Shown piece by piece: positions 45,040-55,563 of a DNA stretch of 64,000 bases. The position numbers were made by a program, and so were the translations under genes. Every line of letters begins with the position of its first letter. Position 1 is the stretch's first letter. The stretch is from NCBI GenBank assembly GCA_013334525.1, contig JAAXXK010000005.1:1-64000 (forward strand). Direction: 5' to 3'. Source of the DNA: Chlorobiaceae bacterium (GTDB lineage: Bacteria; Bacteroidota; Chlorobiia; Chlorobiales; Chlorobiaceae). The notes below the pieces were generated by a model that was given only the letters and a program-made list of their open reading frames with translations, was not told where the DNA came from and made no database searches.

Positions 45040-45560
45040 TAGGATATCAATCATTATGGATGAGTATGTCGTGCACATTAAATGGTGATCAAAAGCAGGT
45101 ATTATCATAATAATTTTATGATATAAGCTTTCAACAATATTATTGAAGTGTCGTATTTATAGCCGTTTAGTTTGGTTTATTGTTGTCTGTTTATATTAAT
45201 CTTAATGCTTATATCTGTGATATGAAATTTAGTAAAGTTTTTATTAGATAAAATAACCTAATTTCTTTAAATAAAAATAAATATGATAATTTACATGTGT
45301 AATATATTATGTATTAAGTTGAAAAATAAATGCCACATTAGATGGTATTTGTTGTGAGATAAAATTTTTATTAACAGTTGAGTTGTGTTTTAATTTAAGT
45401 GGTTATAAATCTATTTAAATGTTTGGATTATTTGTGGGTAATTACATTGTAATAATTTACATTACTGATAAGTGGTGTGCTGTTATGGAGTTAAGTAATT
45501 GTGTTGAGAGGTGGTTATAAAATGGATTAAACTAGGTTTGTATGTGAGGTTAATCGCTTC
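45040..45560. other. AT-rich noncoding island
   Basis: Hand count of 45121-45540 gives about 98 G/C in 420 bases (about 23%); no ORF over 60 aa inside. Confidence 0.85.
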
Positions 45561-45858
45561 GTTATTGTGGGCTCAAAAATGATCTCCCCTTGTCGGTCGC
45601 AGCCCGGCGGTTTAATGGTTGAATGTTTTTTTGCGAATTACTCTTCTCTTCGGTAAACTAAAGGGCTGGCTCCTGCTGTAACTGTATTCATTTCCGGTTG
45701 CTCCGGGCCAAGCCGGAATCCCATTATTTCTCCAGGTACTTCTGTTTCAGGAGTCTCTGCATTTCCAGGCCGGTTCGTTATCGTCTTCAGGCCTTATCCA
45801 TTGACGGCATGGTGTTTGTCATGCATTTTCCTTTACATATCCCTTAAAGACAGTTCTC

Positions 45859-47496
45859 ATGTCCCGTATTTTCAGTGCCGTACTCATGATAATTGTCCTG
45901 GTGTTCGGCATCTTTATCGGACTCAGGATAAAGGGGGGAGGAGGTAACGAAGCGAGCGGACGGCAGGCCAAGGTGTCGGATGCCTACCGGCTTATCCGGT
46001 CGGCGTATGTGGACCCTGTCAATGAGGACAGCCTTGCCGGTGCAGGCATCCGGGGAATGGTCCAGTCGCTGGATCCCCATTCGCTCTATCTTGAACCTGA
46101 AAAAGCTGCTTATGCCAATTCCGAGCTCGAAGGGAACTTCGACGGCATAGGCATTGAATTCGATGTCGTGCATGATACGCTCCTTGTTGTCACTCCCCTT
46201 GCCGGAGGCCCGAGCGAATCGGCAGGCATAATGCCCGGTGACCGTATTGTCGCGATCGATTCCATGAATGCCGTCGGCATAACCCCGGGTTCTGTGCTCA
46301 AGAAGCTCAGGGGCGTGCGGGGCTCAAAGGTCAGCCTCAAGGTATACCGGCCCGTTGCCCGCAAAATGATCGATTTTCTTGTTACGAGGGGGAAGATTTC
46401 CACATCGAGCATCGCCGCCTCCTTCATGGTCGATAACCGGACGGGATATATCAGGATCAGCCAGTTCATGGCGACTACCGCCGCAGAGTTCCATAATGCC
46501 CTTCAGAAGCTTCGCGCAGAGGGGATGCAGCATCTTGTCATCGATGTAAGGGGTAACCCGGGGGGCTTTCTCGACCAGGCTGTCGAAGTGGCTGACGAAA
46601 TGCTGCCCGAGAAGAAGCTCATTGTTTATACAAAAAGCCGTCACGGCGGGGCGGACGAGATGAAATATGTCGCCAGGCCGGGAGGGCTGTTCGAGAACGG
46701 TTCTCTCTGTCTCCTTGTCGATCGCGGAAGCGCTTCTGCGGCCGAGATTCTCGCCGGGGCCCTTCAGGATAACCGGCGCGGTGTCATCGTGGGGGAACTG
46801 ACCTTCGGCAAGGGACTTGTCCAGAGGCAGTTTCCGTTTTCGGACGGCTCGGCAGTCCGGCTTACGGTTTCGAGATACTATACTCCTACAGGCCGCCAGA
46901 TCCAGAGAGGTTACGACGAAGGCATGCATGGGCGAGAGCGATACTACAAGGAGATGTTCACCAGGAGTCTTCCTGACAACTTTATGAAAAAGTATGGAGG
47001 ATTGCTGTACAAGGACAGCGGGGATATTTCAGTATACAGCACCGGCCGCATTTCCGGAAGCGTTCCGGGCGACAGCCTCAGGACGGTGCTTGCCAGGGCC
47101 GGAGGTATTTTGCCTGATTATTGGGTTTTCGGCAAGCCATATACCAACCTGTACCAGGAGCTTTATGCGAAGGGGGTTTTCGAGGACATGGCACTGAAGC
47201 TGATCGACGACCCCGGAAGCCCTGTCCAGAAATACCGGAAATCGGCTCAGGCCTATCTTGATGGTTACAAGGGTCCCGAAAATCTTGAGACGCTTATCAG
47301 GAAGGAGTGCACAGCCAGGAAGATCAAGTTCGCCGCACCGGAGTTCAACCAGGATCGAGGTTTTATCCTTTTGACCCTTAAGGCGAGGATTGCAAGGCAG
47401 TTGTTCGGAACTGAAGAGCAGGTCAAGGTGTTAATCCTTCAAAGCGATCCTGTCATGAAGGTCGCTCGTCATCTCATAGAAAAGCAGGCTTCATGA
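45859..47496 (+). CDS. S41 family C-terminal processing peptidase (CtpA/Prc-like)
   Basis: PDZ region GIGIEFDVVHDTLLVVTPLAGGPSESAGIMPGDRI; GSASAAEILAGALQDNRRGVIVGELTFGKGLVQ catalytic Ser/Lys region. Confidence 0.95.
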   Translation: MSRIFSAVLMIIVLVFGIFIGLRIKGGGGNEASGRQAKVSDAYRLIRSAYVDPVNEDSLAGAGIRGMVQSLDPHSLYLEPEKAAYANSELEGNFDGIGIEFDVVHDTLLVVTPLAGGPSESAGIMPGDRIVAIDSMNAVGITPGSVLKKLRGVRGSKVSLKVYRPVARKMIDFLVTRGKISTSSIAASFMVDNRTGYIRISQFMATTAAEFHNALQKLRAEGMQHLVIDVRGNPGGFLDQAVEVADEMLPEKKLIVYTKSRHGGADEMKYVARPGGLFENGSLCLLVDRGSASAAEILAGALQDNRRGVIVGELTFGKGLVQRQFPFSDGSAVRLTVSRYYTPTGRQIQRGYDEGMHGRERYYKEMFTRSLPDNFMKKYGGLLYKDSGDISVYSTGRISGSVPGDSLRTVLARAGGILPDYWVFGKPYTNLYQELYAKGVFEDMALKLIDDPGSPVQKYRKSAQAYLDGYKGPENLETLIRKECTARKIKFAAPEFNQDRGFILLTLKARIARQLFGTEEQVKVLILQSDPVMKVARHLIEKQAS

Positions 47497-47558
47497 TGCC
47501 TCTTTCCCTTTTCGGGGGCAGGTCAGGTTTGCATTTATCCATATAATCGTGATATGTT

Positions 47559-48215
47559 ATGTCATTACTCGAAAAAATTAACAGTACCACCTGTACGCTC
47601 AGGTTCAAGAACGACTGGCTGAAGATTTTCACCTGCCCGGTGCCTTCGTCGGATTTTCTGTCATTTGTCGGTGTTGCGACCATCGATGCTCCGCAGCATT
47701 CAGTGCTCAGCTTGCTGTACGATATTGATGCAGCGACCGAATGGGTCTGGAAGACAAGGGAGATGCGCGCGTTGCAGGAAATTTCCGAAACGGACGGCAG
47801 GGTGGTATATCAGCTGGTCAGTGCTCCATGGCCCGTTTCGGACAGGGAGATCATCACGCGATCAACAGCCTACTTTGATCCTGAGACCTCCGAGGCGTTC
47901 ATCAAGCTGGAATGCCTTCCTGATTTCCTGCCGTTAAACGACAAGTATGTCAGGGTTCGGCAACTCGAGGGAGCCTGGAACATTGTGCCGCTTTCCGAGA
48001 ATTCCTGCCGTGTGGTATTCAGGCTGCATATTGAACCGGGCGGGGAGATCCCGTCATGGCTGGCGAACATCGCCGTCATCGACACGCCTTATCATACCAT
48101 GAACAGCCTCCGTGACATGGTAAAGCGTGAGAAGTACCGTACGCCTGTCGATGCTCCGTTCAAGAAATCATCGGAGGAGATTGTCAGGAACTACAGCGAT
48201 TTCGTTGTCGAATAG
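47559..48215 (+). CDS. START domain protein (copy 1)
   Basis: [56 protein letters not shown]; homologous to next ORF. Confidence 0.8.
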   Translation: MSLLEKINSTTCTLRFKNDWLKIFTCPVPSSDFLSFVGVATIDAPQHSVLSLLYDIDAATEWVWKTREMRALQEISETDGRVVYQLVSAPWPVSDREIITRSTAYFDPETSEAFIKLECLPDFLPLNDKYVRVRQLEGAWNIVPLSENSCRVVFRLHIEPGGEIPSWLANIAVIDTPYHTMNSLRDMVKREKYRTPVDAPFKKSSEEIVRNYSDFVVE

Positions 48216-48260
48216 CCTCCAGGGCACCTCATTCATCTCATTATTATAAAAGCTGTACAA

Positions 48261-48899
48261 ATGGATGTCGCAACTGCCCTCGAGGGCAACTGGGAATTTC
48301 GTGTTGATCACAAGGCAATCAAGGTCTACTCCTCTAAAATCAGAGGCTCACATGTGCTCGGTTTCAAGGCCGAGACCGAGTTTGAGGTGCCGCTCAAGAA
48401 GCTGATCAGCCTTTTTCATGATTTCGGCAGTTACAACCGGTGGGTTCATCAACTTGCCGAAATGGAGGTGCTTCACAAGAACGAGGACCTTGAGTATGTC
48501 CTTCGCCAGGTGATCAATACCCCGTGGCCAATACAGAAGCGCGAGCTGATCGTACGTACCAACCTTCATGCCTCGGAAGAGGGAGCCCTGGCCGTGACGA
48601 TGAGCGGGATTCCAGATTATCTGCCCTCAAGGCCGGATTTCCACCGTGTTCGTGAAAGTCGTGGGGTGTGGATCTTGTTGCCGTTGGCGGGAGGCAGGGT
48701 TCACATTACCTTCGTGATGCATCTGAACCCCGGCAAAGATATTCCTGCTTCGCTCAGTAATGCCGCACTTTTCGAAGTTCCGTTCTATTCGCTGCTGAAG
48801 ATGAGGAGCCTGGCCCAGGATCCCTCCTACACTCCGCCATGGCCATCAGTAGTCGATAACCACCTTCATATTATCGAAGAAGATCCCGGCACACACTGA
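48261..48899 (+). CDS. START domain protein (copy 2)
   Basis: [57 protein letters not shown]. Confidence 0.8.
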   Translation: MDVATALEGNWEFRVDHKAIKVYSSKIRGSHVLGFKAETEFEVPLKKLISLFHDFGSYNRWVHQLAEMEVLHKNEDLEYVLRQVINTPWPIQKRELIVRTNLHASEEGALAVTMSGIPDYLPSRPDFHRVRESRGVWILLPLAGGRVHITFVMHLNPGKDIPASLSNAALFEVPFYSLLKMRSLAQDPSYTPPWPSVVDNHLHIIEEDPGTH

Positions 48900-49860
48900 A
48901 GAGTTTCTCGGCCTTTACCGGCACAGCCCCGACCTCCTGGCAGACCGTTCCGGCCGCAAGATTGGCGATTTTTGTGCTGGTCACCAGATCCAGGCCGGCG
49001 GCTGTCCCCAGGGCGAGCAGGCCGATGACGGTGTCTCCGGCACCTGATACGTCGGCCACCTCAAGCGATGCTGCCGGTATGTGCGTGAAGGTACCGTTGT
49101 AGACAGAAATTCCTTTTTCGCTTCTGGTTACGACGAAACTCCCGGCTTCGAGTTTTTCCATGAGCATCCGACAGGCTTTTTCGACCTCCTCGTCACTGTT
49201 TTGCACTACGATGCCGAGTGATGCGGCCAGCTCTGAAAGGTTGGGCTTGAATACGGTGCATCCTCCGTAGGAAAAAAACCCCTTGAGCTTCGGATCGACG
49301 AGCACAGGAATGCCCAGTTTCCTGCAGAGGCCGGTTATCGATGAGATCAACGATCCGGTCAGGACCCCCTTGTTATAATCTTCGAGCACCACGGCATCGA
49401 GCGTTCCTGCGACCTCGCGGAACATTCCGAAAAGCTTTGCTTCGATGGCCTCGTCCATCGGGTGCCGGCTTTCGTGGTCCACCCTTGTGATATGGTGGTT
49501 CTGGGACAGGATTCTCGTTTTGCTTGTCGTCGGCCGGGAAGGGTCTTCGACAAGCATTCCGGATTCAAGTCCGTGCTCCTCCATGAGGGTATTGAGCCCC
49601 TCACGTCCGGAATCCATGCCGGTAAGGCCGAAAAGGAAGGTTTCTGCGCCAAGCGCATGGGTGTTGAGGGCTACGTTGGCAGCTCCGCCGAGACGGCTGT
49701 CCTCATGGGTTACATCAACGACGGGTACGGGGTATTCGGGAGAGATTCGGGATACATGCCCGAAAATGTATTTGTCGATCATCACATCGCCGACGACAGC
49801 TATTTTCTGCTTGCGGAACGACTGGAAAAGTTGTTCAAGTGCAACTGGTGCCATACTCAT
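48871..49860 (-). CDS. D-glycero-beta-D-manno-heptose-7-phosphate kinase (RfaE1/HldA type)
   Basis: [62 protein letters not shown]; no cytidylyltransferase domain. Confidence 0.93.
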   Translation of the reverse strand: MSMAPVALEQLFQSFRKQKIAVVGDVMIDKYIFGHVSRISPEYPVPVVDVTHEDSRLGGAANVALNTHALGAETFLFGLTGMDSGREGLNTLMEEHGLESGMLVEDPSRPTTSKTRILSQNHHITRVDHESRHPMDEAIEAKLFGMFREVAGTLDAVVLEDYNKGVLTGSLISSITGLCRKLGIPVLVDPKLKGFFSYGGCTVFKPNLSELAASLGIVVQNSDEEVEKACRMLMEKLEAGSFVVTRSEKGISVYNGTFTHIPAASLEVADVSGAGDTVIGLLALGTAAGLDLVTSTKIANLAAGTVCQEVGAVPVKAEKLFSVCRDLLR

Positions 49861-49993
49861 TGAAATTGATATATTAGGGTCAATATATAACAGAAAAATA
49901 CTCTGTAGAAGCTTGAACAGGTGGGTTTTATTTTACAAGAAAAATGTTATATTTAAAGCTATCCATTTTTAGAATTTATGTGACAGGTACAAC

Positions 49994-51343
49994 ATGTTCG
50001 ACAATCTCAGCGATAAACTAGAGCTAACCTTCAAAAAGCTCGCCGGTCAGGCCACGATCAACGAGATCAATATTGGTATTGCCATGCGCGATATCAAGCG
50101 TGCGTTGCTTGGTGCCGATGTCAACTACAAGGTCGCAAAGAAACTGGTTGAGGACATCAGGGAGAAATCCCTTGGTGAAGCCGTCATAAAAAGCGTTTCG
50201 CCGGCCCAGATGATCGTCAAGATCGTTAACGACGAGCTGACCGAAATCATGGGCGGTGAGAACCGTCCGCTGAACCTTCCTGCGAAAAAGGGCCCTGTTG
50301 TCATTATGGTTGCGGGCTTGCAGGGTTCCGGAAAGACCACATTCTGCGCCAAGCTGGCAAAAAGGCTCAAGAAGAACGGTAAGAACCCGATTCTTGTGGC
50401 CGCCGACGTCTATCGCCCGGCTGCGGTCGATCAGCTCAAGTCGCTCGGCGAGCAGATTGATGTCCCGGTGTTTTCGATAGAGGCGCAGGATGCGATGAAA
50501 GCCGCGCTCGGCGGCATCGAAGCTGCCCGCGATGGAGCAAGGGATGTCGTCATCGTCGATACAGCAGGACGCCTGCAGATAGACGAGGTGATGATGGCCG
50601 AGGCTGAGGCGCTCAAGAACGCGATCAAGCCAGACGAACTTCTGTTTGTCGTCGACTCCATGATGGGCCAGGAGGCTGTCAACACGGCAAAGGCATTCAA
50701 TGACCGGCTCGATTTCGACGGCGTTGTGCTGACCAAGCTCGACGGCGACTCCCGCGGCGGAGCAGCCCTCTCTATCCGGCAGGTGGTCGAAAAGCCTATC
50801 AAGTTCATGAGCGTTGGAGAGAAGGTCGACGATCTCGATCTGTTCTATCCTGAGCGTATGGCCCAGAGGATTCTCGGTATGGGCGATATCGTCAGCTTCG
50901 TCGAGAAGGCCCAGGAGACCCTCGACCTAGAAAAGACCATGGAGATGCAGTCGAAGCTCATGAAGAACGAGTTCGACCTTAACGACTTTTTTGACCAGCT
51001 TCAGCAGCTCAAGAAGATGGGTTCGATCCAGGGGCTTATTGAAATGGTGCCCGGATTGAACAAGATGGTGCCGAAACAGGACCTCGAGAACCTCGACTTC
51101 AAGCCGATCGAGGCCATGATCTCTTCGATGACCACCCAGGAGCGCAAGACGCCCGAGATCATCAACGGCAGCCGTCGCCAGCGCATCGCCCGCGGAAGCG
51201 GCACGAGGGTTCAGGAGGTCAATATGCTGCTCAAGCAGTTCCAGGATATGAAGAAGATGATGCGCTCGGTGAGCAGGCTGACCCAGTCGGGTCGCAAGAT
51301 CACCTCGCAGAACCTCGCACTCGACAAGTTTCTGAAAAGATAA
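49994..51343 (+). CDS. ffh: Signal recognition particle protein Ffh
   Basis: [36 protein letters not shown]; Met-rich M domain. Confidence 0.98.
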   Translation: MFDNLSDKLELTFKKLAGQATINEINIGIAMRDIKRALLGADVNYKVAKKLVEDIREKSLGEAVIKSVSPAQMIVKIVNDELTEIMGGENRPLNLPAKKGPVVIMVAGLQGSGKTTFCAKLAKRLKKNGKNPILVAADVYRPAAVDQLKSLGEQIDVPVFSIEAQDAMKAALGGIEAARDGARDVVIVDTAGRLQIDEVMMAEAEALKNAIKPDELLFVVDSMMGQEAVNTAKAFNDRLDFDGVVLTKLDGDSRGGAALSIRQVVEKPIKFMSVGEKVDDLDLFYPERMAQRILGMGDIVSFVEKAQETLDLEKTMEMQSKLMKNEFDLNDFFDQLQQLKKMGSIQGLIEMVPGLNKMVPKQDLENLDFKPIEAMISSMTTQERKTPEIINGSRRQRIARGSGTRVQEVNMLLKQFQDMKKMMRSVSRLTQSGRKITSQNLALDKFLKR

Positions 51344-51381
51344 ATGATCATTGTCTCTTAATAAATTAAACTCATTACGCT

Positions 51382-51795
51382 TTGGTTAAGATCAGATTGA
51401 AAAGGGCTGGAAGGAAAAAGTTGCCGTTTTACCAGATCGTTGCAGCCGATGGCCGCGCGCCCAGGGATGGCAAGTTTCTTGAAGTGATCGGACATTACAA
51501 CCCGACCGCGAAGCCGCATGCCGTAACCATCGAAAAGGATCGCGTTACCTACTGGCTGAACGTTGGCGCACAGCCGACAGCAACAGTCCACAGCCTACTG
51601 CGTGGTACAGGCCTGCTTCATGAAATGAACCTGAAGCGCCGTGGTGTCAGCGAGAGCGATATCACCGCACAGATGGAACAGTGGCAGCTGAAAGAGACCG
51701 AAAGGCGCCAGAAACGCCTCACGTTGAAACTCCGTCGCCGCCAGAACAAGAAGGCCGCTGAGGCTGCAGCAGCAGCTGGTTCAGCAGAGGCCTGA
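51382..51795 (+). CDS. rpsP: 30S ribosomal protein S16
   Basis: [44 protein letters not shown] start. Confidence 0.97.
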   Translation: MVKIRLKRAGRKKLPFYQIVAADGRAPRDGKFLEVIGHYNPTAKPHAVTIEKDRVTYWLNVGAQPTATVHSLLRGTGLLHEMNLKRRGVSESDITAQMEQWQLKETERRQKRLTLKLRRRQNKKAAEAAAAAGSAEA

Positions 51796-51829
51796 GGGTT
51801 CAGGACAGGGGATTGAAAACGTTAACCGA

Positions 51830-52342
51830 TTGAACGGGGTGGAGCTTTTTCTGACGGGTATCATTTTGAAGCCCAAAGGGTTGAAAGGCGAACTCAAGGT
51901 TCAGCCGGTTACCGATTTTCCGGAAAGCTTCCTGAAACGTCGGGAATATTATATCGGCAAGAACCCTGATGATGTCGTGCTGCGCAAAGTTGTTACGGCA
52001 AAGCTTAATCAGGGTTTCGCATGGATGATGATTGACGGCGTCGGCTGCCGTGAACAGGCCGAGGCCATGGCAGGTCAACGGCTTTATGTGACCGCAGACG
52101 CCCTTGAGAAAATGCCTGACGGCAGGGCCTACATCCATGATCTTATCGGTCTGGAGGTGCTTGACGAACAGGGCGAAAGAATCGGAGTGCTCAGGGATGT
52201 TCTGCAGATGCCGGCCCATGACGTTTACGAGGTAGAGGCGGGTGGCCGTAAGGTGCTTGTGCCCGCAGTCGAAGATTTTGTGTCCGAAATTGATCTCGGC
52301 AAAAGGATAATGGTGCTGCGGAGGTTTTCTGAATTTCTGTAG
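51830..52342 (+). CDS. rimM: Ribosome maturation factor RimM
   Basis: [50 protein letters not shown] start. Confidence 0.95.
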   Translation: MNGVELFLTGIILKPKGLKGELKVQPVTDFPESFLKRREYYIGKNPDDVVLRKVVTAKLNQGFAWMMIDGVGCREQAEAMAGQRLYVTADALEKMPDGRAYIHDLIGLEVLDEQGERIGVLRDVLQMPAHDVYEVEAGGRKVLVPAVEDFVSEIDLGKRIMVLRRFSEFL

Positions 52343-52393
52343 CCCGAAAGTGTTCTTGACAAGTTTGATTGCAACGACTCAGGCATCGAATCC

Positions 52394-53086
52394 ATGCGGA
52401 TAGATATCATAAGCGTCATTCCGGATTTTTTCGTTTCGCCGCTTGAAAAGGGATTGCTCGGCATCGCGCGGAAAAAAGGCCTTGCACAGATCCACGTGCA
52501 TAACCTGCACGATTATGGGTTGGGCAAGTACCATCAGGTAGACGATGCGCCGTTCGGAGGAGGTGCAGGAATGGTTATCCGTCCTGAACCGGTTTTTGAT
52601 TGTATTGAGAAATTGCAGGCTGAAAGGGTTTATGACGAAGTCATCTTCATGACGCCAGACGGCAAGCCGTTCGACCAGAAGAGGGCCAACAGGCTATCAA
52701 GAAAGGGAAACCTGATTGTGCTCTGCGGCCATTACAAGGCCATGGACGAAAGGATCCGCCGGACATTGGTGACCATGGAACTCACTGTCGGCGATGTGGT
52801 GCTGTCCGGAGGTGAAATTCCGGCGCTCATGTTGAGCGATGCGATCGTGAGGCTTATTCCAGGCGTGCTTGGTGACGGAGAGTCGGCTCTGACCGATTCG
52901 TTTCAGACCGAAATGCTCGATTGTGCATGGTATACACGCCCTGCAGAGTTCAGGGGAATGACGGTGCCCGATGTGCTCCTTTCAGGCCATCATGAAAAAA
53001 TTGAGCTCTGGCGGCAGCAGAATGCGCGCGAACGCACGCTTCAGCGCAGGCCGGATCTGCTCGATAAAGAAGAACAGGAAGAGTAA
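52394..53086 (+). CDS. trmD: tRNA (guanine37-N1)-methyltransferase
   Basis: [59 protein letters not shown]. Confidence 0.98.
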   Translation: MRIDIISVIPDFFVSPLEKGLLGIARKKGLAQIHVHNLHDYGLGKYHQVDDAPFGGGAGMVIRPEPVFDCIEKLQAERVYDEVIFMTPDGKPFDQKRANRLSRKGNLIVLCGHYKAMDERIRRTLVTMELTVGDVVLSGGEIPALMLSDAIVRLIPGVLGDGESALTDSFQTEMLDCAWYTRPAEFRGMTVPDVLLSGHHEKIELWRQQNARERTLQRRPDLLDKEEQEE

Positions 53087-53113
53087 AGACAACATAAAGA
53101 TAACAGTGTCATC

Positions 53114-53479
53114 ATGGATCAGTTAATTCAATTGGTGGAAGCAACCCAGAGCAGGACAGATATTCCCCAGGTTCGTCCCGGCGATACCGTCAGGATACAG
53201 CTGAAGGTTATCGAGGGCGAAAAAGAGCGTCTCCAGGCTTTCGAAGGCGTCGTGATCAGCGACAGGGGTGCAGGTGGTTCCAAGACCATAACCGTTCGCA
53301 AGATTTCGCATGGCGTCGGTGTCGAGAGGATCATTCCTATCAACTCCCCGAACGTCGAGAGCGTCACGATTGTCAGGAACGGCAAGGCAAGAAGGGCAAA
53401 GCTGTTCTACCTGCGCAAGCGTACCGGCAAGGCCGCGCTGAAAGTCAAAGAGCGCAAGGATTATACCGCCCAGGCGTAA
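53114..53479 (+). CDS. rplS: 50S ribosomal protein L19
   Basis: [55 protein letters not shown]. Confidence 0.98.
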   Translation: MDQLIQLVEATQSRTDIPQVRPGDTVRIQLKVIEGEKERLQAFEGVVISDRGAGGSKTITVRKISHGVGVERIIPINSPNVESVTIVRNGKARRAKLFYLRKRTGKAALKVKERKDYTAQA

Positions 53480-53521
53480 AAGCCTTTTGATTTCGAATAT
53501 TGCTTCAGCTCTATCGGGAGA

Positions 53522-53548
53522 GCAGCGCTGCCGTCGAGGCGGCGCTGC
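53522..53548. other. Strong hairpin after rplS without a clear U-tract
   Basis: GCAGCGCTGCC gtcga GGCGGCGCTGC. Confidence 0.55.
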
Positions 53549-53653
53549 AGTACCGGGTGGTTCAGCATGTTTCCTTCCTAAATCGCTGCATCAAGCTGAG
53601 CTTCGGCTCAATGCGTCCGTTTCAATACAATCTGGTCGAAATCTGTTTACCGG

Positions 53654-54472
53654 ATGCTCACGATAGGTGAATACCAGCTTCATTCCCTCAAGGTTCAGGA
53701 GTTTTTGTTTGAGGGCGGCCCGCTGCCCGGACGTAACCTGGATCCATCGAAACCACTTCCGAAGATACGCCTTGCCACCAGGCTTCTGCTCATCGTAGGC
53801 AGGGGGCGCCGGATTCTTGTAGATACCGGCATTGGTGAACTCTGCTGGACGAGCCGTTGGGCTGCCAATGCGACTTCTCCCTACAGGCTTCGGGAGGAGC
53901 TTGGGAAGGTCGGGCTCACGCCGGGTGATATTACCGATCTGGTATTCACTCATCTGCACAGCGACCATGTCGGTGGCGCTTTCCAATGTGGAGGTGACCG
54001 TCTGGTACCGGTTTTCCCTTATGCACAGGTAATCGTGCAGGAGGAGAACTACCGGACCGCATGCAGACCAGAGGAGCGGGAGCGCCTGAGCTACAACGAG
54101 ACCATTATCGATGAGTTCCGTCAGCTATCGCTTTTCCATACCATATCAGGTACGCAGGAAATATTTCCCGGCATCGATGTCATCATCAGCAACGGCCATA
54201 CCCGCGCCCAGCAGCTGGTCCGGGTAACCGACGGCAACACGACGCTTCTGCATGGTGCAGACCTGATTCCCACTACAGCACATTATCCGGCATCGAGGGT
54301 CACGGGCAACGACATTGACGCACGTACGGTTATTGAAGAAAAAGCGGCCATTCTCGAAGAGGCGTACCGTCATGGCTGGATACTCTTTTTTGGTCATGAT
54401 CCCTTCCGGCATGCCGCAACGGTTCTCCAACGTCCGACGGGATTTGTTCCTGGTCCGGCACCGGAATTCTGA
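53654..54472 (+). CDS. MBL-fold metallo-hydrolase
   Basis: ILVDTGIGE; LVFTHLHSDHVGGA; NGHTRAQQ; HGADLIP; FFGHDP. Confidence 0.9.
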   Translation: MLTIGEYQLHSLKVQEFLFEGGPLPGRNLDPSKPLPKIRLATRLLLIVGRGRRILVDTGIGELCWTSRWAANATSPYRLREELGKVGLTPGDITDLVFTHLHSDHVGGAFQCGGDRLVPVFPYAQVIVQEENYRTACRPEERERLSYNETIIDEFRQLSLFHTISGTQEIFPGIDVIISNGHTRAQQLVRVTDGNTTLLHGADLIPTTAHYPASRVTGNDIDARTVIEEKAAILEEAYRHGWILFFGHDPFRHAATVLQRPTGFVPGPAPEF

Positions 54473-54499
54473 ACAGGTCAGCCATAACAGAATTTTACC

Positions 54500-55336
54500 A
54501 TGAGCAGCTTTATCGTCGAGGCTTTCAGGGAGAAGATTTTCGATTTCTACCGGCAGAAAGGGCGGATTTACCCATGGCGCCAAACCCATGACCGTTACGG
54601 CGTGATGGTGAGTGAAATCATGCTCCAGCAGACACAGGCCGACAGGGTTGCGCCTCGCTTTACGCAATGGATGCAGCGTTTTCCCGATGTCGAGTCCCTG
54701 GCCGGGGCATCGCTCCGGGAGGTGCTGCAACTTTGGAGCGGGCTGGGCTACAACGGCCGTGGACAGCGGCTGCACAGGGCAGCGGCGATAATCGTCGAAC
54801 AACACGGAGGCAAGGTGCCCGCCGAGCCCGCCATCCTCATTACGCTTCCAGGCATAGGAGCCTATACGAGCTGTTCCATCCCGGTTTTCGCCGATAATCG
54901 GGATATCGCTGCTGTCGACACCAATATAAGGCGGGTGTTGATCCACGAGTTGCAACTTCCAGAAACCATCAATCACAGGAACCTCAAGGATGTGGCTGAG
55001 GATGTATTGCCCAGAGGCCGGAGTCGTGACTGGCACAATGCCCTCATGGATTTCGGGGCACTGGAGCTGACCAGCAGGAAGACCGGCATTGCTCCATTGA
55101 CAAAACAGTCGCGCTTCAAGGATTCACGACGTTGGTACAGGGGAGAGCTGCTTCGTGAACTGCTTGCCGCCGGAGAGCTTTCGAGGCAGGGATTGGAAGA
55201 GCGTTATACAGGCTGTCCCTACGAAATCGGGACAATAGTCGATGCGCTTGTCGGCGAGGGTCTTGTTGAAGAGTACGGCGATTCAGGGTTGCTCAGGATT
55301 GCGGGGGATAAGGGGGCGGCTCCGGATTTTGCCTGA
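54500..55336 (+). CDS. MutY-like adenine glycosylase (HhH-GPD) lacking the Fe-S cluster cysteines
   Basis: [51 protein letters not shown]; no C-x6-C-x2-C-x5-C motif. Confidence 0.85.
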   Translation: MSSFIVEAFREKIFDFYRQKGRIYPWRQTHDRYGVMVSEIMLQQTQADRVAPRFTQWMQRFPDVESLAGASLREVLQLWSGLGYNGRGQRLHRAAAIIVEQHGGKVPAEPAILITLPGIGAYTSCSIPVFADNRDIAAVDTNIRRVLIHELQLPETINHRNLKDVAEDVLPRGRSRDWHNALMDFGALELTSRKTGIAPLTKQSRFKDSRRWYRGELLRELLAAGELSRQGLEERYTGCPYEIGTIVDALVGEGLVEEYGDSGLLRIAGDKGAAPDFA

Positions 55337-55426
55337 TGTTAACGAAATGTGGCTTTCTTGGCTTATGAGACAGTCCCCGCCTTTAGTTGGCATTGAAGTG
55401 AGTCGACTGTCTCAAAAGGATATGTC

Positions 55427-55472
55427 AACAAAGAAAAAGGGCCACCTTTTCAGGTAGCCCTTTTTCTTTGTT
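55427..55472. terminator. Intrinsic bidirectional terminator between convergent genes
   Basis: AACAAAGAAAAAGGGCCACC ttttca GGTAGCCCTTTTTCTTTGTT. Confidence 0.9.
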
Positions 55473-55563
55473 GTTGCTTCCGGGACCGCCTTATTATCCA
55501 AAGCCCTTTTCATTTCTGCCGTAAATCATTTTCGGCGCAAGGGGCTCTCCGGGGTGACGGCTC

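Noticed and set aside
44923-45108. 61-aa minus-strand ORF at the edge of the AT-rich island
   Set aside because: C-terminal part translates a CT/GA-rich hairpin after ridA; looks like an intergenic repeat, not a gene
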